A stretch of 64,000 nucleotides of DNA from Pyrofollis japonicus (GCF_033097485.1 NZ_AP028634.1:1355126-1419125), one strand, 5' to 3'; counted from the stretch's first letter, positions 1 through 11,040 are shown. Made by a program: numbers and translations. Notes: generated by a model not told the origin, from the letters alone.

Positions 1-1197
1 TTCGGCTATACGTTTCCTATCAGCATATCTTAGGTCTATTTTGCGCCCGTCACTTCTTATCACGTAGTTTGCGCCTGGCCACTTGTCCGGCCCATTTAGG
101 ACATATTTCCTCATTTCTTCGATATTCCAAGGTGTTACTGGAACACGAACCGTTAGCACCTTGGCTATTTCTACTGGAACTCCTACCTCGTTTATACTAA
201 TGTTTGGGTCAGGCGAAATCACCGTACGAGCTGAGTAGTCTACGCGCTTGCCGCTAAGGTTCCCGCGAAATCTGCCCTCTTTGCCCTTAAGTCGCTGCGC
301 TAAGCCTTTGAGAGGTCTACCGCCGCGATGTCTTGCGACAGGTATTCTTGGAAGCTCGTTGTCAATATATGTTGCAACATGGTACTGGAGAAGCGCCCAA
401 TGCTCATCTATGAGCGTTTGAGGCGCACCGGTGTCAAGAAGCTCTCGGAGCCTCTCGTTAGTCCTGACGATATCTGCAAGCTTGTGAGTTAGGTCATCCT
501 CGGCGTGGATACCTGTCTCGAGCACTATTGACGGACGCACATGTACAGGTGGCACAGGTAGAACCGTTAATACCATCCACTCGGGGCGTGCATTCTGAGG
601 GTCGAGCCCAAGTAAGCGCACATCATCATTAGGTATTCGCTCTAGCCTGGTTCTTACTTCTAGAGGTGTAAGCTGTATTCTGCCCTCAGGCCTATCTTCA
701 TAATATGTGTAGGGTTTCTCGAATACGATCTTGTATTGGCGCTCGCCGCAGTGTGGACACTCAGTCACTTTTGATGCTTTCTTCTTTACTACAGTTACAA
801 GCAGGCGAGCGAGGAGGGGCCAACGGTCTTCTAACCTATTCAACAATGTAAGGTATCTACGGAGCTCCTCTTCGGGTAGGAGAAGGCGTCCACAACGACG
901 ACAAGTAGCCCTTAGTGCGTCATAGATATGCTTCGCAAATCCTACATGTATTACGGGGCGTGCCAGCTCAATATGGCCGAAGTGCCCTGGGCATGTTTTT
1001 GCATCGTTTCCACAAGTCATACAGACTTGGCCTGGAGCAATAGCACCTAGGCGCGGATCCATTAGTCCTCCAGGCACTGGTCGCCCATCTTCGTCGTAGA
1101 GGTCACTTGTGACGATTGCTGTTACCGACATCTTTCTTATTTCGTCTGGAGATAGAATCCCGAACTTTATTTCCTTAATTATCTTTTCCTCAACCAT
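1..1197 (-). CDS. rpoA1: RNA polymerase subunit A' (RpoA1), N-terminal part, cut by window edge
   Basis: Largest-subunit N-terminal half of archaeal RNA polymerase (clamp and start of the active-site module). Translating the minus strand from the ATG at 1197 gives 399 open codons running off the window. Zinc ligands of the clamp are visible (C59, C62, C69, H72), then C99/C102 and a CPHCGE knuckle near residue 146. The block [16 protein letters not shown] near residue 335 is diagnostic for A'/Rpb1. The catalytic NADFDGD loop lies beyond the window. The start is supported by GAGGTGACG 8 nt upstream. It follows rpoB by 29 bp and is surely cotranscribed with rpoB and rpoH. Only the 3' part is missing, because the window ends. 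Confidence 0.97.
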   Translation of the reverse strand, partial: MVEEKIIKEIKFGILSPDEIRKMSVTAIVTSDLYDEDGRPVPGGLMDPRLGAIAPGQVCMTCGNDAKTCPGHFGHIELARPVIHVGFAKHIYDALRATCRRCGRLLLPEEELRRYLTLLNRLEDRWPLLARLLVTVVKKKASKVTECPHCGERQYKIVFEKPYTYYEDRPEGRIQLTPLEVRTRLERIPNDDVRLLGLDPQNARPEWMVLTVLPVPPVHVRPSIVLETGIHAEDDLTHKLADIVRTNERLRELLDTGAPQTLIDEHWALLQYHVATYIDNELPRIPVARHRGGRPLKGLAQRLKGKEGRFRGNLSGKRVDYSARTVISPDPNISINEVGVPVEIAKVLTVRVPVTPWNIEEMRKYVLNGPDKWPGANYVIRSDGRKIDLRYADRKRIAE

Positions 1198-1226
1198 GAG
1201 CGTCACCTCAACACGGCCAATGAGGA

Positions 1227-4200
1227 TTAGGGCTCCCATTCATGCTTGGGAGCCAGCCTTAATCGCGGCATTATACACATAGACATGAGTTCTTGTAGAA
1301 GGAGCTTGAAAGCATAGGGAACCACTACCGCTGATATCTTTCCGTTCTCACCGTGTATCGGGCACACATACTTTCTCTTATTCCTATCAAACCACGCTAT
1401 GTGACCACATAGTTCACAGACATACATAACATACTTGTCGCTGCTCTCGAGCATTCGTTCACGTAGTAACATTGCTGCTCCGTGTCCGACGAGACAGTCT
1501 CTCTCCATTTCGCCAAACCTGAGACCTCCTTCGCGGGCTCTGCCCTCAGTTGGCTGTCTCGTCAATATCTGTATGGGGCCGCGGGCTCTTGCATGCATCT
1601 TATCGGCAACCATGTGGTGCAGTTTCTGGTAATAGACTACACCTATGAATATGGGGTTTCTTAGCATCTCGCCGGTTCTGCCGTCGTACATTAGTTCTGT
1701 GCCGTCCGGCGCATATCCCGCCTTTAGCAACTCTATTTTTAGGTTATCTATAGGCTCTTTTGCAAAGGGTGTACCGTCAACGAATCTTGCATAAATTGCT
1801 GCATATTTTCCAGCTATGGTTTCAAATAGTTGGCCAAGCGTCATTCTCGAAGGGAATGCATGGGGGTTTATTATTAGATCGGGTGTTATGCCGTCCTCGG
1901 TGAACGGCATATCATACTGGGGTACGAGTAGTCCTATAACGCCTTTCTGTCCATGCCTTGACGCAAACTTGTCTCCTAGCTCGGGTATTCTTTGATCACG
2001 TACGCGTACTTTGACCAGCTTAAAGCCTTCAACATTTTCAGTCACAATTACTGTGTCAACTACTCCTTTCTCGCCATGCCTCATAGTTACTGAGGTATCT
2101 CTGCGCCTTACGGAGACTGTTCCGAATTCACGATATTCTTCCATGAAGCGTGGCGGGCTCGTCTTGCCTATCAACACTTCTCCGCCTTTAACCTCTACCT
2201 CGGGGCTTACAATACCGTCGGCGTCAAGTTTTCTATACATCTCGGGCGGCTTTGATCCCTCTACGCTTGGCTCCGGAACCTCTATCTTATCACTCAGTCC
2301 TCCCGAGTAGCGCCTTTCCTCAGTAGCATAGAGTCTGAAGAATGTTGATCTAGCAAGACCGCGTTCTATCGATGACTTGTTCATTATTATTGCGTCCTCG
2401 ATGTTATAACCAGTAAACGACATCACCGCTACAACCATGTTCTGTCCTGCAGGGCGTTCGTTAAACCCTATTACGTCAAGCATGCGTGTTTGGACAAGCG
2501 GCTTTTCAGGGTAGTGGAGTAAGTGTCCTCTTGTATCAACTCTTATCTGGTAGTTCGCCGCGTAGAGACCTAGAGCCTGCTTAGCCATTGCTGCTTGGTA
2601 CGTATTTCGCGGAGACTGATTGTGCTCAGCGTACGGAATCGTCGCAGCCGTTACACCGACTATTGCGGCAGGCCATATCTCCATGTGCGTGTGCTCTTTA
2701 GTTATATCTTGCGGATTTAGCGCTATATAGGTATTCTCTTCCTCCTCGGCATCTAGCATTTCCACTATGCCGTTACGCAACAAATCACTGAATTTCCATT
2801 CTCCGCGACGCAGTTTTTCGGCATGCTCCGGACTATATACTAGCTTGCCGTCTTCGACGACAAAGACGGGCCTTAGCAAGCGCCCTGGGTCAGTGTTTAT
2901 GTATACTTCGTTAATATGCTGGTTCTTGTAATGTGCCACATTAATGTATGGTGAAAGCTTTCCTTGACGGCGAAGTTTACGTAGCGTCGATACAAGCTCA
3001 TCGCCGTTAGGATGATAGCCTATGAGCCTACCGTTGAGGAAAACTTTACTCCAAGATAGCAATTCCGGTGGGTAGTAACCCGCCTTTCTTACCTCGTTAA
3101 ATATTTCTACAGCGTCTCGTACACCCATGCTATACAGTATTTTCTCTACTTCTGTCTCGTCTGCACCAGGCGACACATAAGCCATCAGCGCGAGGTTCTT
3201 CACGAGACCACAGTTTGGACCTTCAGGGGTCTCGAAGGGACAAATTCTTCCCCATTGTGTGCCATGTACGTCTCTTGCTTCAAAGTGCGGCTGGCTTCTG
3301 CTTAGCTGAGACACTACTCTGCGTAGATGGCTTAGCATTGAGAGCCAGTTAGTCCTATCAAGTAGCTGGCTTACACCTGTTCTCTGACCCGGCCAATTAC
3401 CTGTTGCAAGAGCTTCGCGTATCCTGTTAGTGACTATATCTGATCGTATGAGGATTCTTGCCGTTATCCGCCTGCCACGGGCTCTCAGCCTCTCAAGCTG
3501 CTGCCTAACATCATACGCCAATGTCCTCATTGCTATTCTGAAGACCATTGCTATTAGGTCGCCAGCCAACAATACACGTTTATTGGCATAATGGTCCTTG
3601 TCGTCCTCTGGCCTGCGCCCGAGAACATATTCCAGAAGCTTGGCTGCCATCTGCCCTAAGAAGAGAGCTTTGCGAAGCCTATCTTGAGGCGAGGTACCTA
3701 TGTGTGGTAGCAGTATAGTGTCAAGAACCCTCTCTGCTACGCGGATACGCTGCTCTCTAGGCTTGCCGATACCCTCGCGGAACCTGCTACCAACATAGTC
3801 TAACGCATCCTCTGTTGTACCGATCGCGCGTGCTTGTTCAAGCGACGGGATGAGCATCTGCTGTATCTGTGGATCGGGAGAAACAGCCAGCACAATGTCA
3901 CGGTCACTTTCAAGCCCAAGCGCACGCATTAGCACAACAAACGGTATCTTGCTAAGAGCCCTGCTCATTGACACGTGAAGTGTTCCATCCTTATGATAGT
4001 CCAGGATGAGCTGATACCTCACGCCAGCATGCGATGAGATAACCTTCGCTGTATAAAGAGCACTGGCTGTGCCCGCACGCGCCTTGCCAACAAGTATGCG
4101 GTTAAGTGCTTGGTCTTCTTGCATTACTATGACTCTTTCTGAGCCATTGATAATGAAGTATCCTCCTGGATCTTTCGGGTCCTCGCCAGCTTCTATCAGT

Positions 4201-4643
4201 CGTCGCTCGCACTCTTCGCGATCCCCACCTTCATAAAAGCATCGAGCAAGAGGATCAGCTTTTGAACGCAACATTATGGGTAGAAAACCGAGAATTACCT
4301 CCTCGGGTTCCTGCTCAACACCGTTCTCTACTACTACAACCTTCGCTTTTATTGGGGCAGCGTATGTTAGGTCGCGGATCCGGCACTCCATGGGAGTTAC
4401 TGGGTGCTCGCCACCATCGCTCTCGATAACCATGGGCTCGCCTAGCTCAACATCAACTATCTTTATCTCATAATAGCGTCGCGGTGTCGAGATTCTGCCG
4501 AATTCTTTCACTATTTGCTTTAACTCCTTCTCCACAAAGCGATTAAATGAATCTATGTGCTGTCTAACGAGACCATATTCGTCTATAAACGCCTTCATAA
4601 CAAGCCAGCGATCGTCAACCGTGGGAAACGTCTGAGTACTCAA
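1227..4643 (-). CDS. rpoB: RNA polymerase subunit B (RpoB), unsplit
   Basis: Second-largest catalytic subunit of RNA polymerase, 1138 residues, the full fused form; many euryarchaea split it into B'' and B'. Typical blocks are seen: the fork/rifampicin-like region with [19 protein letters not shown], the hybrid-binding block with [12 protein letters not shown], and a C-terminal zinc ribbon (CELCG...CPIHG) next to the conserved [15 protein letters not shown] stretch. The start is TTG at 4643, preceded by GAGGTGATA about 9 nt upstream; the next in-frame Met lies 15 residues on and has no such site. It lies 42 bp after rpoH and 29 bp before rpoA1 in the same operon. Confidence 0.98.
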   Translation of the reverse strand: MSTQTFPTVDDRWLVMKAFIDEYGLVRQHIDSFNRFVEKELKQIVKEFGRISTPRRYYEIKIVDVELGEPMVIESDGGEHPVTPMECRIRDLTYAAPIKAKVVVVENGVEQEPEEVILGFLPIMLRSKADPLARCFYEGGDREECERRLIEAGEDPKDPGGYFIINGSERVIVMQEDQALNRILVGKARAGTASALYTAKVISSHAGVRYQLILDYHKDGTLHVSMSRALSKIPFVVLMRALGLESDRDIVLAVSPDPQIQQMLIPSLEQARAIGTTEDALDYVGSRFREGIGKPREQRIRVAERVLDTILLPHIGTSPQDRLRKALFLGQMAAKLLEYVLGRRPEDDKDHYANKRVLLAGDLIAMVFRIAMRTLAYDVRQQLERLRARGRRITARILIRSDIVTNRIREALATGNWPGQRTGVSQLLDRTNWLSMLSHLRRVVSQLSRSQPHFEARDVHGTQWGRICPFETPEGPNCGLVKNLALMAYVSPGADETEVEKILYSMGVRDAVEIFNEVRKAGYYPPELLSWSKVFLNGRLIGYHPNGDELVSTLRKLRRQGKLSPYINVAHYKNQHINEVYINTDPGRLLRPVFVVEDGKLVYSPEHAEKLRRGEWKFSDLLRNGIVEMLDAEEEENTYIALNPQDITKEHTHMEIWPAAIVGVTAATIPYAEHNQSPRNTYQAAMAKQALGLYAANYQIRVDTRGHLLHYPEKPLVQTRMLDVIGFNERPAGQNMVVAVMSFTGYNIEDAIIMNKSSIERGLARSTFFRLYATEERRYSGGLSDKIEVPEPSVEGSKPPEMYRKLDADGIVSPEVEVKGGEVLIGKTSPPRFMEEYREFGTVSVRRRDTSVTMRHGEKGVVDTVIVTENVEGFKLVKVRVRDQRIPELGDKFASRHGQKGVIGLLVPQYDMPFTEDGITPDLIINPHAFPSRMTLGQLFETIAGKYAAIYARFVDGTPFAKEPIDNLKIELLKAGYAPDGTELMYDGRTGEMLRNPIFIGVVYYQKLHHMVADKMHARARGPIQILTRQPTEGRAREGGLRFGEMERDCLVGHGAAMLLRERMLESSDKYVMYVCELCGHIAWFDRNKRKYVCPIHGENGKISAVVVPYAFKLLLQELMSMCIMPRLRLAPKHEWEP

Positions 4644-4685
4644 GCCTGTATATCACCTCATAATCTACGAACAAGGTTTTAGCAA

Positions 4686-4934
4686 TTAGTATCCAACAAC
4701 ATAGCGATAAACAATTATCTCGCCAGCCGTAGGGCTCTTACGATATATGCGAACAATATCGCCTGGCTTGGCCCCGATCTCTCGCGCGACCGGATCCGTT
4801 ACGCGAAGCCAGGGTAACTGTTCAGGCCTAATATTCATCTCACGGAGTAACTGAATAGCCTCCTCTGGAGGAACAACCTCATGTCTCGGAACTAGCTCAT
4901 GCTCCAAAATATTGAACTTCTTTTGCTTAGCCAC
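4686..4934 (-). CDS. rpoH: RNA polymerase subunit H (RpoH, Rpb5 C-terminal homologue)
   Basis: Small assembly-domain subunit at the downstream DNA jaw of archaeal RNA polymerase, 82 residues, the family's usual size and equal to the C-terminal domain of eukaryotic Rpb5. Recognised by [13 protein letters not shown] near the N-terminus and [22 protein letters not shown] in the middle. The start is GTG at 4934 with a GGGGAG site about 7 nt upstream. It is first in the rpoH-rpoB-rpoA1 operon, the standard archaeal order. Confidence 0.96.
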   Translation of the reverse strand: MAKQKKFNILEHELVPRHEVVPPEEAIQLLREMNIRPEQLPWLRVTDPVAREIGAKPGDIVRIYRKSPTAGEIIVYRYVVGY

Positions 4935-4999
4935 TCTGCTCTCCCCTTACACAGACTCTGGCCGTGGTTCCTAGTAACTTAATATGCTTTAATTCAGCT

Positions 5000-5188
5000 C
5001 TAGCGTAATCTCTTTCTATTAACTTTTTTATTCATCCACGAATATCTCTTGAGACGCCTACTTCTACCATATCCGCATGCAGCACAATAGCCCTTTGCGA
5101 CGTTGAAAGAGTGGCGGCCGCAACGCGGGCAGCGTATGTGTGTATAGTTCTTGCTCATTTTGCCGAAAGATGGAGTACCCTTCGACAT
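5000..5188 (-). CDS. rpl37e: Ribosomal protein eL37 (L37e)
   Basis: Small zinc-binding protein of the 50S subunit, 62 residues. Begins [10 protein letters not shown], the family signature, followed by [10 protein letters not shown] and CAACGYG zinc knuckles and a basic tail. An upstream in-frame GTG at 5197 lies inside the ribosome binding site (AAGGTGAGGCGT), so the ATG at 5188 is the start. It follows the LSm gene by about 43 bp; LSm-L37e pairs are a conserved archaeal arrangement. Confidence 0.96.
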   Translation of the reverse strand: MSKGTPSFGKMSKNYTHIRCPRCGRHSFNVAKGYCAACGYGRSRRLKRYSWMNKKVNRKRLR

Positions 5189-5231
5189 ACGCCTCACCTT
5201 TGTGTTATCCGTTATTCTCGGTTAGTAATGT

Positions 5232-5459
5232 CTAGGCTTGTGCAGGCGATATCAGTAGGACAGTGTCTCCCCGAATTACCAGGGTTCCAAGCTTCCTTGT
5301 TCTACCGTCCTCAAATATCTCCTCTGCATCTTCTAACACGATATTCAAATGCTGGTCATAGCTCTTGAGCTTTCCCCTTACCTCATTAGCTCCTTTAAGC
5401 TTGACGAGTACTATGTGGCCAATGCTTTCTGATAGAATCTTGTGCGTCGTTTCAGCCAT
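5232..5459 (-). CDS. LSm/Sm-like archaeal RNA-binding protein
   Basis: Archaeal Sm-like protein of 75 residues that forms a ring (usually heptameric) and binds U-rich RNA. The Sm1 motif is seen as [21 protein letters not shown] and the Sm2 motif as [14 protein letters not shown]. An in-frame Met six codons earlier (5477) would also work, but MAETTHKIL matches usual family starts and has GGGGAT upstream. The TATA box at 5497-5504 would place the transcript start a few bases before it. First gene of the LSm-L37e unit. Confidence 0.95.
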   Translation of the reverse strand: MAETTHKILSESIGHIVLVKLKGANEVRGKLKSYDQHLNIVLEDAEEIFEDGRTRKLGTLVIRGDTVLLISPAQA

Positions 5460-5496
5460 ACAGGTATCCCCGGCCACAACTGGGCTGTGCCTAGGG

Positions 5497-5504
5497 ATTT
5501 ATAG
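5497..5504 (-). promoter_or_regulatory. Putative TATA box for LSm-rpl37e
   Basis: On the minus strand the bases read CTATAAAT, about 38 bp before the LSm start codon, a spacing that gives a short leader if transcription starts about 25 bp downstream. The oppositely directed TATA box of the PUA gene lies 15 bp away, so the two promoters are back to back. Consensus match only. Confidence 0.55.
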
Positions 5505-5519
5505 GGCATTCTATCTTCG

Positions 5520-5527
5520 CTTAAATA
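5520..5527 (+). promoter_or_regulatory. Putative TATA box for the PUA-domain gene
   Basis: The bases CTTAAATA match the archaeal TATA consensus and lie about 50 bp before the likely GTG start at 5576. The predicted transcript start near 5548 leaves a leader holding a GAGGGA-like ribosome binding site. Confidence 0.5.
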
Positions 5528-5575
5528 GGGGCATGGCGGACAAACAACACATTGTTATGGAGCAGAGGGATAGGT

Positions 5576-6058
5576 GTGAGGCGCTGGATAGTATCTAAAA
5601 AAGATAAAAAGAAGCTAATAAAAGAAATTAATGAAAAATATGGAACTGAACTAATAGGGAAAGACGATAAAGTTGAAATTGTAGTTGAAAACGATGTCGA
5701 AATTTATGTTGTAAACAATATTCCTGCATTTATCAAAATAGAAGGATTAATTATTCCTCATCTTAGGTTTCTGCTTAAACAAGGATATGAATGGCTTCCT
5801 GCAGTAATAGTTGACGAAGGCGCAGTAATGCCTATATCACGTGGAGCTGATCTCATGCGCCCAGGAATCCGGAAGATATTACGACCTTTTAAAAAAGGGG
5901 ATATTGTCGTTATAGTGGAGCCTACAAGACTGCTTCCACTTGCAGTTCACCAAGCATTATATGATAGTAATGAAATAGAAAAAATGAGTAAGGGAAAAGT
6001 TACGCGAAGACTACATTGCTTGAAGGATAAATACTGGAAATTAGCTGACCAGATTTAA
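5576..6058 (+). CDS. PUA-domain RNA-binding protein (MCT-1/Tma20-like)
   Basis: About 160 residues: a short basic N-terminal domain and a C-terminal PUA domain (roughly residues 70-150; IVDEGAVMPISRGADLMRPGI, then KKGDIVVIVEP) as in the archaeal family related to eukaryotic MCT-1/Tma20, which acts in ribosome recycling and reinitiation. The role here is inferred from the family only. I chose GTG at 5576 (MRRWIVSKKDKKKL) because it has GAGGGA upstream and matches family starts; an in-frame TTG at 5552 would add eight unlikely residues. Divergent from LSm and convergent with aCPSF1, whose stop is 10 bp away. Confidence 0.85.
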   Translation: MRRWIVSKKDKKKLIKEINEKYGTELIGKDDKVEIVVENDVEIYVVNNIPAFIKIEGLIIPHLRFLLKQGYEWLPAVIVDEGAVMPISRGADLMRPGIRKILRPFKKGDIVVIVEPTRLLPLAVHQALYDSNEIEKMSKGKVTRRLHCLKDKYWKLADQI

Positions 6059-6068
6059 CCAATAATCT

Positions 6069-8015
6069 TCATACAATGCCTGTGAGGTATAGTGATTCCA
6101 GAATGCCAGGCGTAAATACTCTTACTTCTTGTCCAAGTCCTAGGTTTTGAGCCTTCCTCCTTATACTCTCTGCAAGACTATAGATTGCTTGTGGTTCACC
6201 ATGGTTTAGTATTATGTTCTTAGGCTTTGGCTTCATATTGGCTAGAAACGCTAATAGTTGACGCCTATCAGAGTGACCCGAGAAACCTTCAATGTATTTT
6301 ACCTCCATGTTTATCTTTATTAGCTCTAGTTTTCCGTTCTCGCCTATCATTGTTACCTCTCGCTCACCATCTAGTATTCGCCTGCCAAGCGTTCCCTTCG
6401 CCTGATAGCCGACAAATATCAGAGAGTTCTTAGGGTCGGAGGCAAGCAACCGTAGATATTCAACAGATGGGCCGCCATTTAACATACCGGATGTAGCTAT
6501 GATGACTGCTGGTTCATTTGACTTTGCAATGTCTTCTCTCATCTGTTTATTCTTTACCTTAACCATGTTTTCGTGGTAAAATGGGTTCTCGCCCTGAAGT
6601 ATCTTTGACCTTACCTTAGACGATAATAGCTCGGGGTACGATAAATGAATAGCTGTTACTTCAGGTATGCTTCCATCTATATAGACCTTTACATCTGGGA
6701 GCAATTTGCGATTGAATGCGTCAGTTAGTACGAGCAATATTTCTTGGGATCTACCCACGGCCATTGCTGGTATCAGTACCTTTCCTCCGCGCGCAATTGT
6801 CCTACTTATAGCACTAATTAGTTCGAGCTCTGCTAGATCCCTTCTTGGCTGGTCGCGGTCACCATACGTGCTCTCCATTATTAATGTCTCTACGCGAGGA
6901 AACTCACTATCAGCCTTGTCAAGTAGCCTCGTACGTCCAAATTTGAAATCACCAGTGTAGACTATGTTATGAAGACCCTCGCCTATATGAAGGTGTGCCA
7001 TAGCTGAACCTAGTATATGGCCTGCATTATAGAAGGTAAGCTTTATGTCGGGCGCAATGTCAGTTACTTCTCCATAGTCAAGAGTTATTGTATGAAGAAG
7101 CATTTTCTTCACTTCTAGCTGCGTATATGGCGGTTTTTGATTACTTCTATGAGCTATGTCGAGTAGATCAAGTAGTTGGAGTATCATTAAATCTCGCGTC
7201 GGTTTAGTCACGTAAACAGGGCCGCGATAACCATACTTGAAGAGATATGGGGCGAGACCTACATGGTCTAGGTGAGCATGGGTAATTACCACTGCATCCA
7301 GTTCGTCCAAACGCAGTTGCTCTATGTCAAGCCTTGGGTACATTCTGTAATCGTTAAAGCCTGGGTTTATTCCAACATCTAGGAGCACTCTACTCTCGCT
7401 TGTCTCTACAAGGATAGCGGATCGTCCTACTTCCATAAAGCCTCCGAGGGCAGTCACACGAACATATCTATTTTCAAAGATAACTCCTCTGTGTATGCGC
7501 TCTCCTGCTGCACGCAGAAAGTTTAGCCTATAGCTACTCTGCTCAAGTGTATAGTGGAGTATCTTGTTGACAGTATCTAGCTCCTTAGGGTCTACTGGCG
7601 GAAACCTTACAGCCGTTAGTCTCCAACCGGTTTCAGCTAGAACTTTATTATATATACTGCGTCCTTTACCATAGACTAGGCCAACTTTTTCTGCTTTGAC
7701 TATCACTTCGCCGAGAACATCGTCAAATTCTATTCCCTTTATTCCCGCTTCTGGCGGTACTAGTTGTTTTATTAATTCCTCGGTTTCCTTCTTACTCTTT
7801 CTAACCGAGGGATCAGTTCTAATTACTATTCGTTTCTTAAGCTTCTTCGCAATGTCCTTAGCTACTTCTGGATGCCTTGCTATTATATCAGGATTACGAA
7901 TGTATATAGCTATTTCAGGACCCTCAAACTCAATACGTGTAACATGAACGTTTCTAGGAGTCAGTTCTGCAAGAATCATTCCGATTATCTTCTTTAGCTC
8001 GTTCTTCTTATACAT
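6069..8015 (-). CDS. aCPSF1/FttA, KH-domain metallo-beta-lactamase ribonuclease
   Basis: Beta-CASP ribonuclease of the archaeal CPSF1 family, shown in other archaea (where it is called FttA) to cleave nascent RNA and terminate transcription. The 648 residues hold two N-terminal KH-like domains (about 1-145), the metallo-beta-lactamase core with HAHLDH at 246-251, and the beta-CASP/C-terminal part containing SGMLNGG and a GFSGHSDR metal motif. All zinc-site motifs seem intact, so it should be active. The start ATG at 8015 has AGGTGTAAGG just upstream. It lies alone, convergent with the PUA gene. Confidence 0.95.
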   Translation of the reverse strand: MYKKNELKKIIGMILAELTPRNVHVTRIEFEGPEIAIYIRNPDIIARHPEVAKDIAKKLKKRIVIRTDPSVRKSKKETEELIKQLVPPEAGIKGIEFDDVLGEVIVKAEKVGLVYGKGRSIYNKVLAETGWRLTAVRFPPVDPKELDTVNKILHYTLEQSSYRLNFLRAAGERIHRGVIFENRYVRVTALGGFMEVGRSAILVETSESRVLLDVGINPGFNDYRMYPRLDIEQLRLDELDAVVITHAHLDHVGLAPYLFKYGYRGPVYVTKPTRDLMILQLLDLLDIAHRSNQKPPYTQLEVKKMLLHTITLDYGEVTDIAPDIKLTFYNAGHILGSAMAHLHIGEGLHNIVYTGDFKFGRTRLLDKADSEFPRVETLIMESTYGDRDQPRRDLAELELISAISRTIARGGKVLIPAMAVGRSQEILLVLTDAFNRKLLPDVKVYIDGSIPEVTAIHLSYPELLSSKVRSKILQGENPFYHENMVKVKNKQMREDIAKSNEPAVIIATSGMLNGGPSVEYLRLLASDPKNSLIFVGYQAKGTLGRRILDGEREVTMIGENGKLELIKINMEVKYIEGFSGHSDRRQLLAFLANMKPKPKNIILNHGEPQAIYSLAESIRRKAQNLGLGQEVRVFTPGILESLYLTGIV

Positions 8016-8267
8016 GTCCTTACACCTTTAGAATTATCTCAAGCCTTGATTAACAGTGCATACATAATTGTCAACAGCGTTTCTCCGGCATTAATACAAC
8101 ATATACTATTAAGCTGTGGCTCTGAAGCTCTACCTCTTCCCATTCCCAAAAACAACTGGATTCTCACAAATCGTGTCATGTACGAAGGTGCACGATGATT
8201 CAATTAATGCTACTAGAAGCACCAGTATAAAGAGGGCTTGTGGACTCTATCCTAATAAAGCTATCCG

Positions 8268-8930
8268 TTACTTTGTATTGCTAAACAAGTCGCTAAGCTC
8301 AAAGCTATACTCTTTGTAGAAGTCTTTTCCTATAGCAACAACATTTACCCCGTTTCCGGTGAAGGTGTCCCTACGTATGGAAGATGCTACAGCACGTTTT
8401 GCTAGATCTATTGCCTCCTCGAGACTCATATCGTCTCTGTACTGGTCTTCTATAACGCCTATAGCCATAGGTGAGCCCGATCCTGTTACTACGTACTTCT
8501 CCTCGGTTACGCCACCGTACCAGTCAATGTTGTACAAACGTGGTTCTGTATCATAGCCTCCGAGCAGTAGCTGTACTATGTATGGGTAGAAACGGGCAGA
8601 ATGCAAGATTGTTGAAAGTAGCTGAGCTGCAGCATATATGCTCATGCGTTTCTTATTCAGCATCATATAGTGCTGGGCTTCAAGGGAAAGCCATTCAGCA
8701 AGCACTTGTGCGTCCGCGACAAGCCCAGCAGTTGTCATAGCCATATAGTTTGTTATCTTTATGATTTTCCTTGTACGCTTGTGCGCAACATAGTATCCTG
8801 CCGTAGCTCTTCTGTCGGCAGCCAGTATGACAAAGTCCCTAAAACGTAGACCAACTGTTGTAGTACCCGTCTTTAGAGCCTTCATACTGGCATCGCTTTG
8901 AGGCTGGCGATAGTTGAACGACATCAACAA
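8268..8930 (-). CDS. psmB: 20S proteasome beta subunit, catalytically intact
   Basis: N-terminal-nucleophile protease subunit of the 20S proteasome. The 220-residue precursor has a 22-residue propeptide ending ...LKTG, so processing would leave Thr23 as residue 1 (TTTVGLRF). In mature numbering the other catalytic residues are present: Asp17 (ILAADRR) and Lys33, plus the SGSGSP region (here TGSGSPMAIG). A second Met two codons in is an alternative start. This is the active partner of the nucleophile-less paralogue at 11190-11813. It has its own TATA box. Confidence 0.96.
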   Translation of the reverse strand: MLMSFNYRQPQSDASMKALKTGTTTVGLRFRDFVILAADRRATAGYYVAHKRTRKIIKITNYMAMTTAGLVADAQVLAEWLSLEAQHYMMLNKKRMSIYAAAQLLSTILHSARFYPYIVQLLLGGYDTEPRLYNIDWYGGVTEEKYVVTGSGSPMAIGVIEDQYRDDMSLEEAIDLAKRAVASSIRRDTFTGNGVNVVAIGKDFYKEYSFELSDLFSNTK

Positions 8931-8965
8931 TGCTCTTCGACCAATAACACACTATCCTTATCCAC

Positions 8966-8975
8966 GTTTATAAAT
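8966..8975 (-). promoter_or_regulatory. Putative TATA box for psmB
   Basis: The minus strand reads ATTTATAAAC about 36 bp before the psmB ATG. That spacing would give a transcript with a very short leader, as is common in crenarchaea. The 8931-9158 region between psmB and egsA otherwise holds nothing I recognise apart from the egsA TATA box. Confidence 0.55.
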
Positions 8976-9122
8976 ATGTATTGTTATACTTGCATCACCT
9001 TCAACAAGTTAGCAGCAATTGCCGCATTAAGATTTTAGGCACTAGAACGCATTAAGGCCAAGATGAGTAAACCATTATTAGCTGTGGACACGGCCTATTC
9101 CTTACGAGGCTTTTGTAGAAGC

Positions 9123-9131
9123 AATATAAAT
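9123..9131 (+). promoter_or_regulatory. Putative TATA box for egsA
   Basis: AATATAAAT lies about 28 bp before the egsA ATG and no clear ribosome binding site lies between, which suggests a leaderless or near-leaderless mRNA. Confidence 0.55.
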
Positions 9132-9158
9132 GTAATGTAACTGACCTAGAAGAGTAGC

Positions 9159-10223
9159 ATGCAGGGGAACTCAGCCGTGCTTCATTCCATAGTGCTGCCA
9201 AGCCATGTGGTCGTCGGGTCTGGCGCTATTAGCTCGCTACCAACAATTATAAAACAATTGAAAGAAAAACCAATACTAGCTATTATTTCAGGACCTAATG
9301 TTTGGAAAAAATATGGAACAATACTACTTAATGTCCTAGAACATGTAGCCGAATATACTGTATTTGAGGCAAAGGCCCCCACAGTCGAGTATGCCGAAAA
9401 GCTTGCAAATGAGGTCACTGATTACTCGCCTGACATTGTTATCGGGTTTGGTGGAGGAAAATCAATTGACCTGGCAAAATACTCTGCACTAAGAGCTGGA
9501 AAGCCGATTATAAGTGTCCCTACAAGCCCGTCCCATGACGGCATTGTATCACCCTTTGTATCCCTCAAGGGATTTGAACGCCCATACTCGGTTAAAGGTA
9601 AAACACCCTACGCAATTGTAGCAGATATAGACATTATAGCTGATGCACCCAAGAGGCTTATTCGCGCAGGAGCCGGAGATCTAATAGCCAAGCTCACGGC
9701 TGTCCGAGACTGGAAGCTTGCACATAAGCTCAAAGGTGAATATTATGGCGAATATTCCGCTAAGCTTGCACTTCTTTCCGCCCGACACGTAATCGAATAT
9801 GCAGGCGAAATAGGCAGAGGAACTAAAGAGGCCGTAAGGATACTTGTAGAGGGCCTCGTCAGTAGCGGCGTAGCTATGTGCATCGCCGGTTCAACAAGAC
9901 CTGCAAGCGGGTCCGAGCACTTGTTTAGCCACGCTCTCGATTTAATTGTTCCGGGAAAAGCTCTGCACGGAGAACAAGTTGCCCTAGGCACAATAATGAT
10001 GATGTATTTGCATGGAGGCAATTGGAGAAAGGTGAAAAAGACAGTTGAAAAGCTTGGAATCCCGACAAAAGCTCGAAGCCTCGGAATACCCGACGAAGCC
10101 GTCATAAAGGCACTCACTATTGCACACAAGATAAGGCCGGAAAGGTATACTATTCTAGGAGAAACTGGATTAACTTGGGAAGCTGCAGAGCGATTAGCTA
10201 GAGTCACCGGTATAATCGATTGA
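9159..10223 (+). CDS. egsA: sn-Glycerol-1-phosphate dehydrogenase
   Basis: Makes sn-glycerol-1-phosphate from dihydroxyacetone phosphate with NAD(P)H, setting the archaeal stereochemistry of membrane lipids. The 354 residues carry the nucleotide-binding GFGGGK (96-101), the SHDG substrate loop (125-128), and likely zinc ligands D174, one of H254/H258, and H270 (LHGEQVALG). All are as expected for the family. It stands alone with its own promoter. CDP-archaeol synthase and mevalonate-pathway genes elsewhere in the window belong to the same lipid route. Confidence 0.96.
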   Translation: MQGNSAVLHSIVLPSHVVVGSGAISSLPTIIKQLKEKPILAIISGPNVWKKYGTILLNVLEHVAEYTVFEAKAPTVEYAEKLANEVTDYSPDIVIGFGGGKSIDLAKYSALRAGKPIISVPTSPSHDGIVSPFVSLKGFERPYSVKGKTPYAIVADIDIIADAPKRLIRAGAGDLIAKLTAVRDWKLAHKLKGEYYGEYSAKLALLSARHVIEYAGEIGRGTKEAVRILVEGLVSSGVAMCIAGSTRPASGSEHLFSHALDLIVPGKALHGEQVALGTIMMMYLHGGNWRKVKKTVEKLGIPTKARSLGIPDEAVIKALTIAHKIRPERYTILGETGLTWEAAERLARVTGIID

Positions 10224-10266
10224 ACGCCTACTATCTTACTATCTTAACATCTTGTTTTCCCTGCAA

Positions 10267-11040
10267 TTAGGCAATATAAAAGTCGAGCATCCTTATCTTG
10301 CTATTCCTCACGGCGTCTACGCTTAAAGAACCTCTATCGAGGCCTCTTGCAATATATTTTGAAAATTTATCGGCATAGAATGTTGGGCAAGGCAACCGTG
10401 CTTTCATTCTCTTTAGTAGTTCGATGACCGTACTAAGGGCCTTCTGCTGAGAGATAAAAGCCCCTGGCCCAATATAAATCGGAGACTTACTTCCTCTAAA
10501 TGGAATAACACTATATGCGAGAACCATGTCCCGCCTATATTTGTCGAGTACTTCGCCAACAACACATGGAAAGTCTGTACATTCGTCCACGCTTCTTATC
10601 TTTCTATAAGTGCCATAGAGCTTCCTCTTCGCCACGCCAATCGACGGCTTACCTAGAGCCAAGCCAATATGCGTAGCTATGCCAGCGTGACGAGGATGCG
10701 CTATGCCATGACCATCAACGATTATTAGATCATACTTAGTTTCCCCCAGGCTAAGAAGCGCGGTATAAAGCAGTGCAGCCTCGCGAAAAGCCAAGAGGCC
10801 CGGTATGTATTCTAGTGATGGCTCACCTATAGCAACACTATAATCAATGGGCTTACATGTGTTAAAATCGACAAGGACAGCTACGCCTACACCCCCATAT
10901 TTCTTAGAATAAGCTGCATCAAGCCCTATTACTTTAGTAAAAGACCACTTGTCATATATGCCCAAAGTCTCTAAAGCCTTCGCTGATATAGCTTTTTGTA
11001 TTGAGACTAGTTTTTTCAAATCAATATTCTTTTTCCGCAT
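10267..11040 (-). CDS. nfi: Endonuclease V (deoxyinosine 3' endonuclease)
   Basis: Repairs deaminated adenine by cutting one base 3' of deoxyinosine. Its 257 residues contain the family motifs GLDAAY (metal Asp41), the strand-splitting wedge YIPG (78-81) with Glu87, and VDGHGIAHPR (Asp109). All metal ligands are kept. The N-terminal 30 residues are longer than in bacterial EndoV. It is convergent with egsA (stops 43 bp apart). High deamination rates at high temperature suit such a gene in a hyperthermophile. Confidence 0.93.
   Translation of the reverse strand: MRKKNIDLKKLVSIQKAISAKALETLGIYDKWSFTKVIGLDAAYSKKYGGVGVAVLVDFNTCKPIDYSVAIGEPSLEYIPGLLAFREAALLYTALLSLGETKYDLIIVDGHGIAHPRHAGIATHIGLALGKPSIGVAKRKLYGTYRKIRSVDECTDFPCVVGEVLDKYRRDMVLAYSVIPFRGSKSPIYIGPGAFISQQKALSTVIELLKRMKARLPCPTFYADKFSKYIARGLDRGSLSVDAVRNSKIRMLDFYIA

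Noticed and set aside
8116-8319. Plus-strand open frame overlapping the 3' end of psmB
   Set aside because: Low-quality composition and antisense to psmB; no ribosome binding site; no family resemblance.
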